Positions 9,346 to 16,720 of a stretch of DNA of 64,000 nt are shown here, in pieces. Under the pieces are notes generated by a model, which searched no databases, had not been told where the DNA came from, and was given only the letters and a program-made list of their open reading frames with translations. The DNA comes from Planotetraspora kaengkrachanensis. GTDB taxonomy: Bacteria; Actinomycetota; Actinomycetes; Streptosporangiales; Streptosporangiaceae. The DNA is taken from the NCBI RefSeq assembly GCF_016862895.1, contig NZ_BONV01000002.1, positions 186,001-250,000 on the forward strand, in the 5' to 3' direction. Position numbers and translations under genes: made by a program. Position 1 is the stretch's first letter. Each line of letters begins with the position of its first letter.

Positions 9346-10134
9346 TTAAGTCGTCTTGACTTGGCCGCCGTCGAGGGTGAACTCGGCGCCGGTGGTGTTG
9401 GCGGAGCGGGCGGAGGCGAGGAACAGCACAAGGTCGGCGACCTCGGCGGCCTCGGTGATCCGGCCGGTGCTGATCGCCATGTTCCGCGGCACCACCTCGT
9501 CGAGCGCTTGCTGGGCGGTGACTCCGGCGCCGGCGGCGACGGCGTCCGCGAACCCGCCCGGGGCGGTCCAGAACGGGGTACGCACCGGGCCGGGCGAGAC
9601 GGCGTTGACCCGCACTCCGCGCGGCGCGAACTCCTCCGACAGGGCCTTGGTCAGGTTGGTCATCGCCGCCTTCGCCGCGGAGTAGTCGACCACCATCGGG
9701 AACGGCAGCCGGGCGTTGATGCTGCTGATGTTGACGATCACCCCGCCGGTGTCCAGCAGAGCGGGCAGGGCCGCCCTGCTGGTGCGCACGGCGCTGAAGA
9801 ACGTCACGTCGAACATCCGCGCCCACTCGGCGTCGTCGACGTCGAGGAAGCTCGACCGGACGCTGCCGGTGCCCACGTTGTTGACCAGCACGTCCAGCCG
9901 CCCGTACGTCGACAACGCGGCGTCGATGAGCCGCTGCGGCGTACCCGCGTCGGTGATGTCGGCCGACACCACGGTTGCGCCGCGTGCGGCCAAGGCGTCG
10001 AGTTCGGGGGTGCTCGTGCGACTGCTCGCCACCACGTTCGCGCCCTCATTGAGCAACGCCGCCACTGTGGCCAGGCCGATGCCCTTGCTCGCGCCGGTCA
10101 CGACGGCGACCTTGCCCTGCAGTTCGAGATCCAC
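9346..10134 (-). CDS. SDR family NAD(P)-dependent oxidoreductase
   Basis: A 262-residue classical short-chain dehydrogenase/reductase. The cofactor site TGASKGIG is at residues about 14-21, NNVG follows, the catalytic Ser lies in NISSI, and Y-x-x-x-K is in DYSAAKAAM. The substrate is unknown. GTG at 10134 is used because TAGGAG lies 5 bases upstream. The same operator that precedes the neighbouring tetR lies 19-28 bases upstream of this start, so the TetR probably represses it. Confidence 0.88.
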   Translation of the reverse strand: MDLELQGKVAVVTGASKGIGLATVAALLNEGANVVASSRTSTPELDALAARGATVVSADITDAGTPQRLIDAALSTYGRLDVLVNNVGTGSVRSSFLDVDDAEWARMFDVTFFSAVRTSRAALPALLDTGGVIVNISSINARLPFPMVVDYSAAKAAMTNLTKALSEEFAPRGVRVNAVSPGPVRTPFWTAPGGFADAVAAGAGVTAQQALDEVVPRNMAISTGRITEAAEVADLVLFLASARSANTTGAEFTLDGGQVKTT

Positions 10135-10152
10135 TGTTACTCCTAGTTGTTG

Positions 10153-10162
10153 ACTGATCGGT
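10153..10162. promoter_or_regulatory. TetR operator copy 1 (SDR promoter)
   Basis: The core ACTGATCGGT is a near-palindrome with consensus ACYGATCNGT. It lies in the SDR leader and matches the copies at 10239-10248 and 10869-10878. Confidence 0.6.
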
Positions 10163-10238
10163 TCCCAATTGGGGTGACAAAAAGCAGGTGGGGACTGCGG
10201 CCTTGCCCTGCGGTTCAAGGTCGGCCGCCCAGTTGTTG

Positions 10239-10248
10239 ACTGATCGGT
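10239..10248. promoter_or_regulatory. TetR operator copy 2 (in the duplicated relic)
   Basis: A second copy of ACTGATCGGT with the same flanks, located between the SDR leader and the tetR stop. It now precedes no intact gene. Confidence 0.5.
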
Positions 10249-10270
10249 TCCTAATTCGGGCGGCAAAAAG

Positions 10271-10846
10271 TCAGTCGAGGGCGCGCACGGCCACCTCGAC
10301 GGCGTTTTCGAGGAACGCGCGATTCGCGCGGGCCTTGCCCATCACCCGCAGACCCTGCAGGAACGTGGTCAGGAACTGGGCCAGCTCCCTCGGTTCCTTG
10401 TCGGCCGCGATCTCACCGCGGGCCCGGGCCCGCTCCAAGGCCCCGGCCAGGGCCGACTCGACCTGGCCCATGGTGCTGGAGACCTGCTGCACCGTGTCCG
10501 CATGCGCCGAGCGCTCCGTGGCCGCGTTGACCAGTAGGCACCCTGGCACCGGATCGGCCAGGTCGGCCTCCACCAGCTCCAGCAGTGCCGCCCGGATCGC
10601 CGGACGCACCTGCTCCGCCCGGTCCAGCATCTCGATCAACCCCGCCGCGTGGTGCTGACAGTAACGGCGAAGCGCCATCGCATAGAGCTGCTCCTTGGAT
10701 CCGAACGCCTTGTACAGGCTGCCTCTGGTGATCCCGAGACCCTCCACGAGATCCTCCGTCGAGGTCGCCTCGAACCCCTGACGCCAGAACAACGTCATCG
10801 CGCGATCCACCGCCGCGTCGATGTCGAACGTTCTTGGCCTGCCCAT
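10271..10846 (-). CDS. TetR family transcriptional regulator
   Basis: A 191-residue TetR protein with the N-terminal signature GRPRTFDIDAAVDRAMTLF, the helix-turn-helix STEDLVEGLGITRGSLYKAF and a TetR_C-type ligand domain with GCLLVNAATE. This subfamily usually represses a neighbouring oxidoreductase. It is upstream of the SDR on the same strand, and its own promoter carries operator copy 3, so it is likely autoregulated and controls the SDR and perhaps the divergent gene pair at 10978-12203. Confidence 0.88.
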   Translation of the reverse strand: MGRPRTFDIDAAVDRAMTLFWRQGFEATSTEDLVEGLGITRGSLYKAFGSKEQLYAMALRRYCQHHAAGLIEMLDRAEQVRPAIRAALLELVEADLADPVPGCLLVNAATERSAHADTVQQVSSTMGQVESALAGALERARARGEIAADKEPRELAQFLTTFLQGLRVMGKARANRAFLENAVEVAVRALD

Positions 10847-10868
10847 GCGACGACCATACAAATAAGGA

Positions 10869-10878
10869 ACCGATCTGT
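10869..10878. promoter_or_regulatory. TetR operator copy 3 (tetR promoter)
   Basis: ACCGATCTGT inside AAGGAACCGATCTGTCCACAA, the inverted version of the element before the SDR. It lies 23-32 bases upstream of the tetR ATG and also faces the divergent small ORF at 10978. Confidence 0.6.
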
Positions 10879-10977
10879 CCACAATTGTGAGCCGTGTCGC
10901 CCAACTTCCGGTCAAAAAGTGGCCGGAATCCTCTTTAGCGTCGATCTCGAAGGCCGTACCGACCTGAGGACCAAAAA

Positions 10978-11106
10978 ATGATCACCCGTGAGATCCAGCC
11001 GGCCGCGCAGGGCCGCTTCGTCCACCCGCAGCCGGACGTCAAGGGCGGGTTCTTGTCCCTGCTCCAGGGCTCCTGCCGGGGCAACGTCTCGGTGCGGCTG
11101 TCATGA
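10978..11106 (+). CDS. Small ORF (42 residues) coupled to the winged-helix gene
   Basis: ATG at 10978 follows TGAGG at fair spacing, and the frame ends in TGA overlapping the next ATG at 11103 (ATGA). The peptide starts MITREIQPAAQ and ends GNVSVRLS. The opening resembles the first residues of zinc-independent NADP-dependent oxidoreductases, so it may be a stump of such a gene or a leader peptide. No function can be given. Confidence 0.35.
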   Translation: MITREIQPAAQGRFVHPQPDVKGGFLSLLQGSCRGNVSVRLS

Positions 11107-12203
11107 CGACCCTCTCGAACAGGGCCCTGAACCGGGCCCTGCTGGACCGCCAGTTCCTGCTGGTCCGCACCGATCACACCCCGCTGGAGGTGATCGGGCG
11201 CCTGGTCGCGCTGCAGGCGCAAGAGCCCAACTGGCCCTACGTCGGGCTGTGGAGCAGGATCCACGGCTTCACCCACTCCCGGCTCACCACACTGCTGCAG
11301 GATCGGACGGTGGTCCGCTCCGGCCTGCTCCGCAGCACCCAGCACCTCGCCGCGGCCGACGACTTCCGCCGGCTGCGGCCGCTGCTGCAGCCCGTGCTCG
11401 ACCGCACCGCCCGCTCGGCGTACTTCGCCCGCAACAGCGCGGGCCTGGACCCCGCCTCACTGGTCGCCACCGGGCTTGAGCTGCTGGCGGACGGAATGAC
11501 ACCGCGAAAGGAGCTGGCCCGACGGCTGGCCGAACGCCACCCGGGCCGGGACGGGCGCACCCTCGCCGGAGAGGTCGAGCTCAGAACGCCTCTCATCCAC
11601 AACCCGGCCACCGGCGCATGGGGCTCTTGGGGCACCCGGTCGGCCGTCTCCGTCACACCCGCCGAGATCTGGCTCGGCCGGCCCATGGCCCCGGCGACCG
11701 CCAAGGACCTGATCCGCCGCTATCTGGCGGCGTTCGGGCCGGCCGGGACCATGGACGTACAGGCCTGGTCCGGGCTGACCCGCCTCGGCGAGATCGTCTC
11801 CGACATGCGCGCCGAGCTGCGCCACTACCGCGGCCCCGACGGCAGGGAACTGATCGACCTGGCCGACGCGGAACTGCCCGATCCCGACGCGCCCGCCCCC
11901 GTGCGACTCCTGCCCGCCTTCGACAACGCCCTGCTCGGTCACGCCGACCGGACCCGCATCATCAGCCACGAGGACCGCAATCACGTGATGCCCGGCCAGG
12001 CACGGGTACGGCCCACCTTCCTCGTGGACGGCCACGTGCGCGGAAGCTGGTCCCTCGAAGGCGACACCCTGCGCCTCACCCCGTTCCGCCCGCTGTCCGC
12101 GACCGATCGCGCGGCCTTGGAGCAGGAGGCGGAGCGCCTGCTGCCGTTCGTGGGAGGTGAGAACGTGGCCTATGGCGGTCCGGGCGCGACCAGGTCGCCC
12201 TGA
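11103..12203 (+). CDS. Winged-helix DNA-binding protein, HTH_42 / YcaQ-AlkX-like family
   Basis: A 366-residue member of the HTH_42 family, related to the AlkZ/YcaQ and AlkX DNA glycosylases that act on alkylated or cross-linked DNA. Landmarks are the N-terminal LVALQAQEPNWPYVGLWSR with the family's conserved LQAQ, a central TPAEIWLG and RYLAAFGPAGTMDVQAWSGL, and a C-terminal DNALLGHADRTRI. Actinomycetes carry several paralogues and most are uncharacterised, so a repair role is a family-based inference. The start overlaps the stop of a 42-codon ORF. The gene is convergent with the hydrolase at 12251. Confidence 0.8.
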   Translation: MTTLSNRALNRALLDRQFLLVRTDHTPLEVIGRLVALQAQEPNWPYVGLWSRIHGFTHSRLTTLLQDRTVVRSGLLRSTQHLAAADDFRRLRPLLQPVLDRTARSAYFARNSAGLDPASLVATGLELLADGMTPRKELARRLAERHPGRDGRTLAGEVELRTPLIHNPATGAWGSWGTRSAVSVTPAEIWLGRPMAPATAKDLIRRYLAAFGPAGTMDVQAWSGLTRLGEIVSDMRAELRHYRGPDGRELIDLADAELPDPDAPAPVRLLPAFDNALLGHADRTRIISHEDRNHVMPGQARVRPTFLVDGHVRGSWSLEGDTLRLTPFRPLSATDRAALEQEAERLLPFVGGENVAYGGPGATRSP

Positions 12204-12250
12204 GCACGGCGTCGGCCACCGGGATCCGGGCCAGGGGCGGACGGACCGGT

Positions 12251-13081
12251 TCAGCTCTCCTGGTCGAGGAAGGCGAGGGTGACCGCCGCGAAGAGCGGTG
12301 ACAGGAAGATGTCGTAGTGCGTGAGACCGGGCAGGATCGCCAGTGCGTGGCCTCCCTTGGGCCGGGCCTCGCCCTGCCAGCCGCCGTCGCGCAGCCCGCC
12401 GTCGAGGCGCTTGAAGACCTCGACGAAGTGGCTCGGCGGCGCCATGTCGGCGTCGGCGGCGACCACGAGCGTCGGCATCCGCAGGCCACCGACGTCTTCG
12501 GAGAAGTCGAAGTCCTGCGCCATCGCCTCTCCGATCTTGTCGAGCAGCTTCGGGAAGTACTCGGGATGGGGGGCCACCCGCTGGTAGAGCTCGTACATCG
12601 GGGTGTCCTTCATGAACTCGGCCGCGGCCCCGCTCACCTGGCCCTGCTGCTCGAGGATCTCCCGGTGGATCGCGTCGCGGCTGACGTGCGCCGACGCCAT
12701 GACCAGGCGGCCCACCTTCTCCGGGTGCCTGATCGCGACCTGGAACGCCACCCCGCCGCCGAGGGAGTAGCCGACCACGCTCGGCTTCCGCAGGCCGAGG
12801 TGGTCGATGAGCGCGGCGACGTCATCGGCCATCAGCCGGACGTCGAGCGGCCGGTCGATGTCGGCTGTACGGCCGTGCCCCTGCAGGTCGACGAGGACGA
12901 CCTGGTGGTGGTCGGCCAGCGTGGGGATGATCGGCCCGAACATCTCCCCCGAGCCGAGACCTCCGTGCAAAAGGATCATCGGGGATCCCGTCCCGTACGT
13001 CTCGTAGTACAGGTTGATTCCGTTGACTTCGGCGTACCGACCCGAGCCGGCGCTCTCCGCGGTCCATTCCGTGGCGGTCAT
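12251..13081 (-). CDS. Alpha/beta hydrolase
   Basis: A 276-residue alpha/beta hydrolase. It has the oxyanion segment ILLHGGLGSG near residue 38, nucleophile elbow GYSLGG with catalytic Ser near residue 107, a late acid in VVAADADMAPP and a His in GLTHYD. It resembles peroxidase-like or ester hydrolases of the 3-oxoadipate enol-lactonase type; the substrate is unknown. ATG at 13081 has GGGAG six bases upstream. It is divergent from the ECF sigma factor gene, whose regulon often includes its neighbours. Confidence 0.85.
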   Translation of the reverse strand: MTATEWTAESAGSGRYAEVNGINLYYETYGTGSPMILLHGGLGSGEMFGPIIPTLADHHQVVLVDLQGHGRTADIDRPLDVRLMADDVAALIDHLGLRKPSVVGYSLGGGVAFQVAIRHPEKVGRLVMASAHVSRDAIHREILEQQGQVSGAAAEFMKDTPMYELYQRVAPHPEYFPKLLDKIGEAMAQDFDFSEDVGGLRMPTLVVAADADMAPPSHFVEVFKRLDGGLRDGGWQGEARPKGGHALAILPGLTHYDIFLSPLFAAVTLAFLDQES

Positions 13082-13137
13082 GATTGCTCCCTGCGTAGGT
13101 CCCGTTCGGCTTGACGTGCTTTCAGACCGGGCGGGCC

Positions 13138-13174
13138 CGGAAAACTCATCGCCCGGGGCGGGGCGACTTTTCCG
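13138..13174. promoter_or_regulatory. Inverted repeat in the hydrolase/sigma-factor intergenic region
   Basis: CGGAAAA and TTTTCCG are perfect 7-base arms about 23 bases apart. A related CGAAAAAGTCG occurs near 13284, close to the sigma gene start. The element could serve a shared divergent promoter. Confidence 0.3.
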
Positions 13175-13318
13175 CACGCTCGTAAGCATCCACGTCATGA
13201 GCACCTGGTGCGGTTCGGCCGTCGGCATGGTGGCAGGCGTGGCCGACCCCGACCCCATGTCGGGGAGGATGCCACTTCGCCCCCGAAAAAGTCGTAGTCG
13301 CCCGCTAGGTTCGACAGA

Positions 13319-14296
13319 GTGAACGATGTGGCGACCAATGCACCGATCGAGTCGCGGCTGGAGGAGTACCGGCCTGAGCTGACGGGCTACTGCTACCGGA
13401 TGCTGGGGTCCGCCTTCGAAGCCGAAGACGCCGTACAGGACACCTTGGTACGCGCCTGGCGTGGTTTCGACCGGTTCGAAGGACGCTCGACGCTGCGGTC
13501 CTGGCTGTACCGGATCGCGACGAACGTCTGCCTGAACATGCTCTCCAGCGCTCAACTGCGGGTCCGGCCCATGGATCTCGGACCGGCCGGGTCGGGCCGC
13601 GCCACCGATCCCGGCGAGCCGCGCCCCGACCAGATCTGGGTGGGCCCGGTGCCGGACGGCCGGGTGCTGGCGGAAGTCGCCGATCCGGCGAACGTGGTGG
13701 CCGAGCGCGAGTCGATCCGGCTGGCGTTCGTCGCCGCGCTGCAGCACCTGCCACCTCGGCAGCGGGCCGTGCTGATCCTGCGGGAGGTGCTCGCCTGGTC
13801 GGCCCAGGAGGTCGCCGAACTGCTCGACACCTCGGTGGCCGGCGTCAACAGCGCACTCCAGCGCGCCCGGGCCACCATCGCGGCCACCGACACCGCAGCC
13901 GACGTCCACGAGCCTCTGGACGAAGAGCAGAAGGCCCTGCTCGCTCGGTATGTGAAGGCGTTCGAAGACTACGACCTCGAGGCGCTGACGACGCTGCTGC
14001 ACGACGACGCGACGCTGTCGATGCCGCCGCTCCCGCTGTGGTTGCGCGGCCCCGACGACATCGTCGCCTGGATGGCCGGCACGGGCAGCGGCTGCCGCGG
14101 CTCGCGCCTGGTGCCGGTGGTGGCCAACGGCATGCCGGCGTTCGGGCAGTACCGGCCCGCCCTCGGCGGCTCCGGTCACGACCCGTGGGGGCTGACGGTG
14201 CTGGAGATCTCAGCCGGGCGGATCGCGGCCATCAACAACTTCCTCGACACCGCACGCCTCTTCCCGCTGTTCGGACTGCCGGCCCACCTCGAATAG
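13319..14296 (+). CDS. ECF RNA polymerase sigma factor with C-terminal SnoaL/NTF2-like domain
   Basis: A 325-residue sigma factor of the SigG/SigX5-like type. Region 2 contains [20 protein letters not shown] and [17 protein letters not shown]; region 4 contains [14 protein letters not shown] and the recognition helix [12 protein letters not shown]. The last 115 residues are an NTF2-like domain starting near [18 protein letters not shown], the fold that replaces an anti-sigma factor in such groups and controls activity. The start is GTG 13319. No anti-sigma gene is adjacent. The end overlaps the convergent STAS gene by 87 bases. Confidence 0.88.
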   Translation: MNDVATNAPIESRLEEYRPELTGYCYRMLGSAFEAEDAVQDTLVRAWRGFDRFEGRSTLRSWLYRIATNVCLNMLSSAQLRVRPMDLGPAGSGRATDPGEPRPDQIWVGPVPDGRVLAEVADPANVVAERESIRLAFVAALQHLPPRQRAVLILREVLAWSAQEVAELLDTSVAGVNSALQRARATIAATDTAADVHEPLDEEQKALLARYVKAFEDYDLEALTTLLHDDATLSMPPLPLWLRGPDDIVAWMAGTGSGCRGSRLVPVVANGMPAFGQYRPALGGSGHDPWGLTVLEISAGRIAAINNFLDTARLFPLFGLPAHLE

Positions 14297-14602
14297 CACG
14301 TCGGTCAACCCGAGCAGGCGTACGAGCTCGAGCAGGTCCGGCCCGGCGCCGGCGACCGCCAGACGCCAGCCGTGCCTCCGCGCGGTGAGGCGCAACCTGG
14401 CCAGCGCCTCGACCGTCACCACGCCCGGGTGGACCACATGGGCCACGTCGCAGACCACGACGCCGCCGACGCGTCCGCGGACCAGTTCGGCGAGGTCGGC
14501 GCACAGGACAGGGATGTCCGCACGCGTGAGCGTCGCGCCGATGGCGAAAGTGGTCGCGGAGGCCGCCATGTGAATAGGACCGCCGGCATCGCGGGAACTC
14601 AT
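14210..14602 (-). CDS. STAS domain protein (anti-sigma-factor antagonist-like)
   Basis: A 130-residue protein with a STAS fold: [14 protein letters not shown], then [25 protein letters not shown], where the antagonist phosphorylation site would be, and [26 protein letters not shown]. The last 30 residues lie on the strand opposite the sigma factor's C-terminus. Such proteins bind anti-sigma kinases. The usual Ser/Thr in the DxSxxxxxG loop is not obvious, so phospho-control is doubtful. The start could be ATG 14602 or 14569. Confidence 0.7.
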   Translation of the reverse strand: MSSRDAGGPIHMAASATTFAIGATLTRADIPVLCADLAELVRGRVGGVVVCDVAHVVHPGVVTVEALARLRLTARRHGWRLAVAGAGPDLLELVRLLGLTDVLFEVGRQSEQREEACGVEEVVDGRDPPG

Positions 14603-14896
14603 CGCCGCGGTGCCGGGAACCTCTGCGCTCCCGCCGGCCGGCGGCGTCGCGGTCGCATTCCGGCAGGCAGATCGTCACCGCCGCGCCCGCCCAGTGCAAG
14701 GCGGTGAACGGCTCGGCGGACGAAGGGTGGTGCACCCGGTCGTGGCTCGCAGATTCCGATCTCAATGGGTACCTGGCATCGCATCAGCACGGTGATCCAC
14801 GGAAATCTCATCGCATCTGCTCGACAACGCCCATGCCGTCGATCAAGATCTGTCTAAGTATGGATCTCCCTGACAAGGGGTCCGGCCGGGCGGCCG
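14603..14896. other. Intergenic stretch without a supported gene
   Basis: Minus-strand frames reach into this stretch, one ending in an ATGA overlap with the STAS start, but none shows a recognisable domain. Nothing firm is called. Confidence 0.3.
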
Positions 14897-16156
14897 TCAG
14901 CGGGGGGCGGCCGCCGGGAGATCGTCGGGTGCGCCGGTTCGACGGCGTCCGAGCGCCGTGCCGAGCGCCGCGCCGCCGACCGCACCCACGCCCCAGAAGA
15001 CGATCATGACCACGATGAACTCCGGACGCAGCACGTCGAGGACCGCCGCCTGCCACGTCGGCGGGACGGCGTCGCCGGTGCTCAGGTAACCGCCTCGCTC
15101 GCGCATCCAGAACACGGCCTCGGGTATGCCGACGGCGATCACCGCCACCAGTGCCGCGATCCCTCCCAGGGCTCCGGCGCGCAGCCCTGACCCGAAGGAT
15201 CGGTCACGCCAGGCCGTGGCGAGCGCGACGGCGAGCAGCAGTGCGCTCGGGGCGGGCACCCAGAAGCCGAGTATGCCGCCCCGGTCATGTGCGAGCGACC
15301 AGCGCGAGGCGGCGAACGACCCACCCGCCACGAGGAGCGCCACCCCGGCCGCCTGCATCCACGCGCCGTGCGGCCGCCCGGACCGCAGCGCGGCCCACGC
15401 TCCTCCGAAGGCGAACCTGCGGCGCTCGGCCGGCGGGTCGATCGCCGCGAGCTCGGACCGCAGCGCGGCTCCCCACGCGGACCGGCTCTCGGGCAGGTCG
15501 GCGGTGGCCAGGTCGAGCAGGAGTTGCCAGGCGTCGCGTACCGCGCGTCGGCGGCCCGCGGTCTCGGCGCGGGCGCCGAGCGCGGCTCCGAGGACGGGCC
15601 ACGGCAGAGCCCAGACCAGAGCGGCGAGGAACACCTCGAACGGTATGAGCAGGTCGGCGGCGGCGAGGTTCACGACGACGGGAAAATCGCCGGGCGCACC
15701 CAGGTAGGCGGCACGCAGCGGCAGATGCACGGACGCGGTGCCCGCGGCTACGGCGACGATGGCGAGCAGCCCCGCGACGGTCCCGGCTCCGAATCCGCGG
15801 GCGCGGGCCACCGCGGCGGCGGCCAGACCGGCGAGCCCGCCGCACCCGGCCGCCGCGAGCAGTCCGAGCACCATGGACAGCAGCACCACATCGAAGCCCC
15901 AACGCGGGCCGTTCTCGACCGAGGCCAGGTACGCGCGCCCCAGGCCGAAGGCGAGCAGCGCCGCACCGGCGGCGACACCGATCAGTGCGAGCCACACGGG
16001 GCGTCGGGTGCCGCCCCGCCACGCCGCGCGGACGCGGGCGGCGAGCGTCCCCGCACCGCCCTGGCGTACGGCGCCACGCAGCCGGGCCGTGAGCACCACG
16101 ATCGCGAGCAGGGGCGCGGGCGCGAGCACCCCCAGGAAGAGGAGGAAGTCGAGCAT
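14897..16156 (-). CDS. Polytopic membrane protein of unknown function
   Basis: A 419-residue membrane protein with an N-terminal helix (LLFLGVLAPAPLLAIVVLT) and about eight more hydrophobic segments. They are split by a soluble loop near residues 205-260 that contains ESRSAWGAALRSELAAIDPPAERRRFAFGG in pieces. The loop resembles that of actinobacterial membrane proteins encoded next to PadR regulators. No transport motif is recognised. The gene is downstream of padR on the same strand, separated by a 130-base repeat-rich spacer, and is probably its target. Confidence 0.7.
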   Translation of the reverse strand: MLDFLLFLGVLAPAPLLAIVVLTARLRGAVRQGGAGTLAARVRAAWRGGTRRPVWLALIGVAAGAALLAFGLGRAYLASVENGPRWGFDVVLLSMVLGLLAAAGCGGLAGLAAAAVARARGFGAGTVAGLLAIVAVAAGTASVHLPLRAAYLGAPGDFPVVVNLAAADLLIPFEVFLAALVWALPWPVLGAALGARAETAGRRRAVRDAWQLLLDLATADLPESRSAWGAALRSELAAIDPPAERRRFAFGGAWAALRSGRPHGAWMQAAGVALLVAGGSFAASRWSLAHDRGGILGFWVPAPSALLLAVALATAWRDRSFGSGLRAGALGGIAALVAVIAVGIPEAVFWMRERGGYLSTGDAVPPTWQAAVLDVLRPEFIVVMIVFWGVGAVGGAALGTALGRRRTGAPDDLPAAAPR

Positions 16157-16233
16157 CGGGGGCCTCCGAACGGCAGGGCTGGCCGGTGGTCGAGAAGTCG
16201 GGGGTCGGGCGGCCGCGGGTCAGGCGGTCCGCA

Positions 16234-16300
16234 CGTCGGGTGGTTCTCGGGTGGTTCTCGGGTGGTCCAGGTCGGGTGGTCGCGGGTCAGGTGGTCCTGG
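16234..16300. repeat. Degenerate CGGGTGGT repeats
   Basis: Five or more imperfect copies of CGGGTGGT with spacers of about 4-12 bases, including CGGGTGGTTCT twice in tandem, fill the spacer between padR and the membrane protein gene. It may affect read-through, or be simple slippage. Confidence 0.6.
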
Positions 16301-16616
16301 GCGCGAGCCGGGCCGCGCCGGGGGCGGGTGCGCCGTCATCGGCGGGCGCCGGCACCGCGACGGTGCGCGCGAGTTCGGCGCCCGCCGTGGTGAGCCGGTA
16401 CAGGTGCCGGGCCGGTCGCCCGCGCGGCGGGTCGGTCTCCCAGGAGGTCTCCACCAGCCCGCGCTCGAAGAGCCGGATGAGGATCGGGTAGACCGTGCCC
16501 GCCTTCAGGTCGAGGGCGCGGCACAGGTCGTAGCCGTGGTTCCATCCCGCGCCTGACTCGGCGAGTGCGATGAGCACCGCCGCGGTCTGCGGGGACGGGC
16601 GTCGCGTGCGTGCCAT
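16287..16616 (-). CDS. PadR family transcriptional regulator
   Basis: A 109-residue PadR protein: the winged helix includes GYDLCRALDLKAGTVYPIL and LFERGLVETSWE, then the wing PRGRPARHLYRLTTAGAEL. The C-terminal dimerisation helix is short, ending in a Pro/Ala-rich tail. It lies directly behind a perfect dyad (TATCTA, CC, TAGATA) that ends 9 bases upstream of its ATG, so it is autoregulated in all likelihood and controls the membrane protein. Confidence 0.87.
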   Translation of the reverse strand: MARTRRPSPQTAAVLIALAESGAGWNHGYDLCRALDLKAGTVYPILIRLFERGLVETSWETDPPRGRPARHLYRLTTAGAELARTVAVPAPADDGAPAPGAARLAPRTT

Positions 16617-16624
16617 GACCCCAA

Positions 16625-16638
16625 TATCTACCTAGATA
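16625..16638. promoter_or_regulatory. PadR operator
   Basis: TATCTA-CC-TAGATA, a perfect 6-base inverted repeat, sits just upstream of the padR ATG at 16616 and overlaps the likely -10 region. It is AT-rich in a GC-rich genome. Position and symmetry fit PadR autorepression. Confidence 0.7.
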
Positions 16639-16720
16639 GAGTTAGTGCGCAAGCCCTACTCGGAACCGGTTGCGGAGCTGCCGGCGGCTGATCGGCCCCC
16701 GACCCTGCATCAAATGACGT

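Larger units (their letters stand above)
10111..10270. repeat. Duplicated SDR 5' end plus operator region
   Basis: The block 10111-10183 (first SDR codons, leader and operator) recurs in degraded form at about 10201-10270. The operator part AGTTGTTGACTGATCGGTTC is identical in both. In the second copy the would-be coding part still reads D-L-E-x-Q-G-K, the SDR N-terminus, before going out of register. It is a partial segmental duplication or the stump of a lost paralogous SDR gene. Confidence 0.75.
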
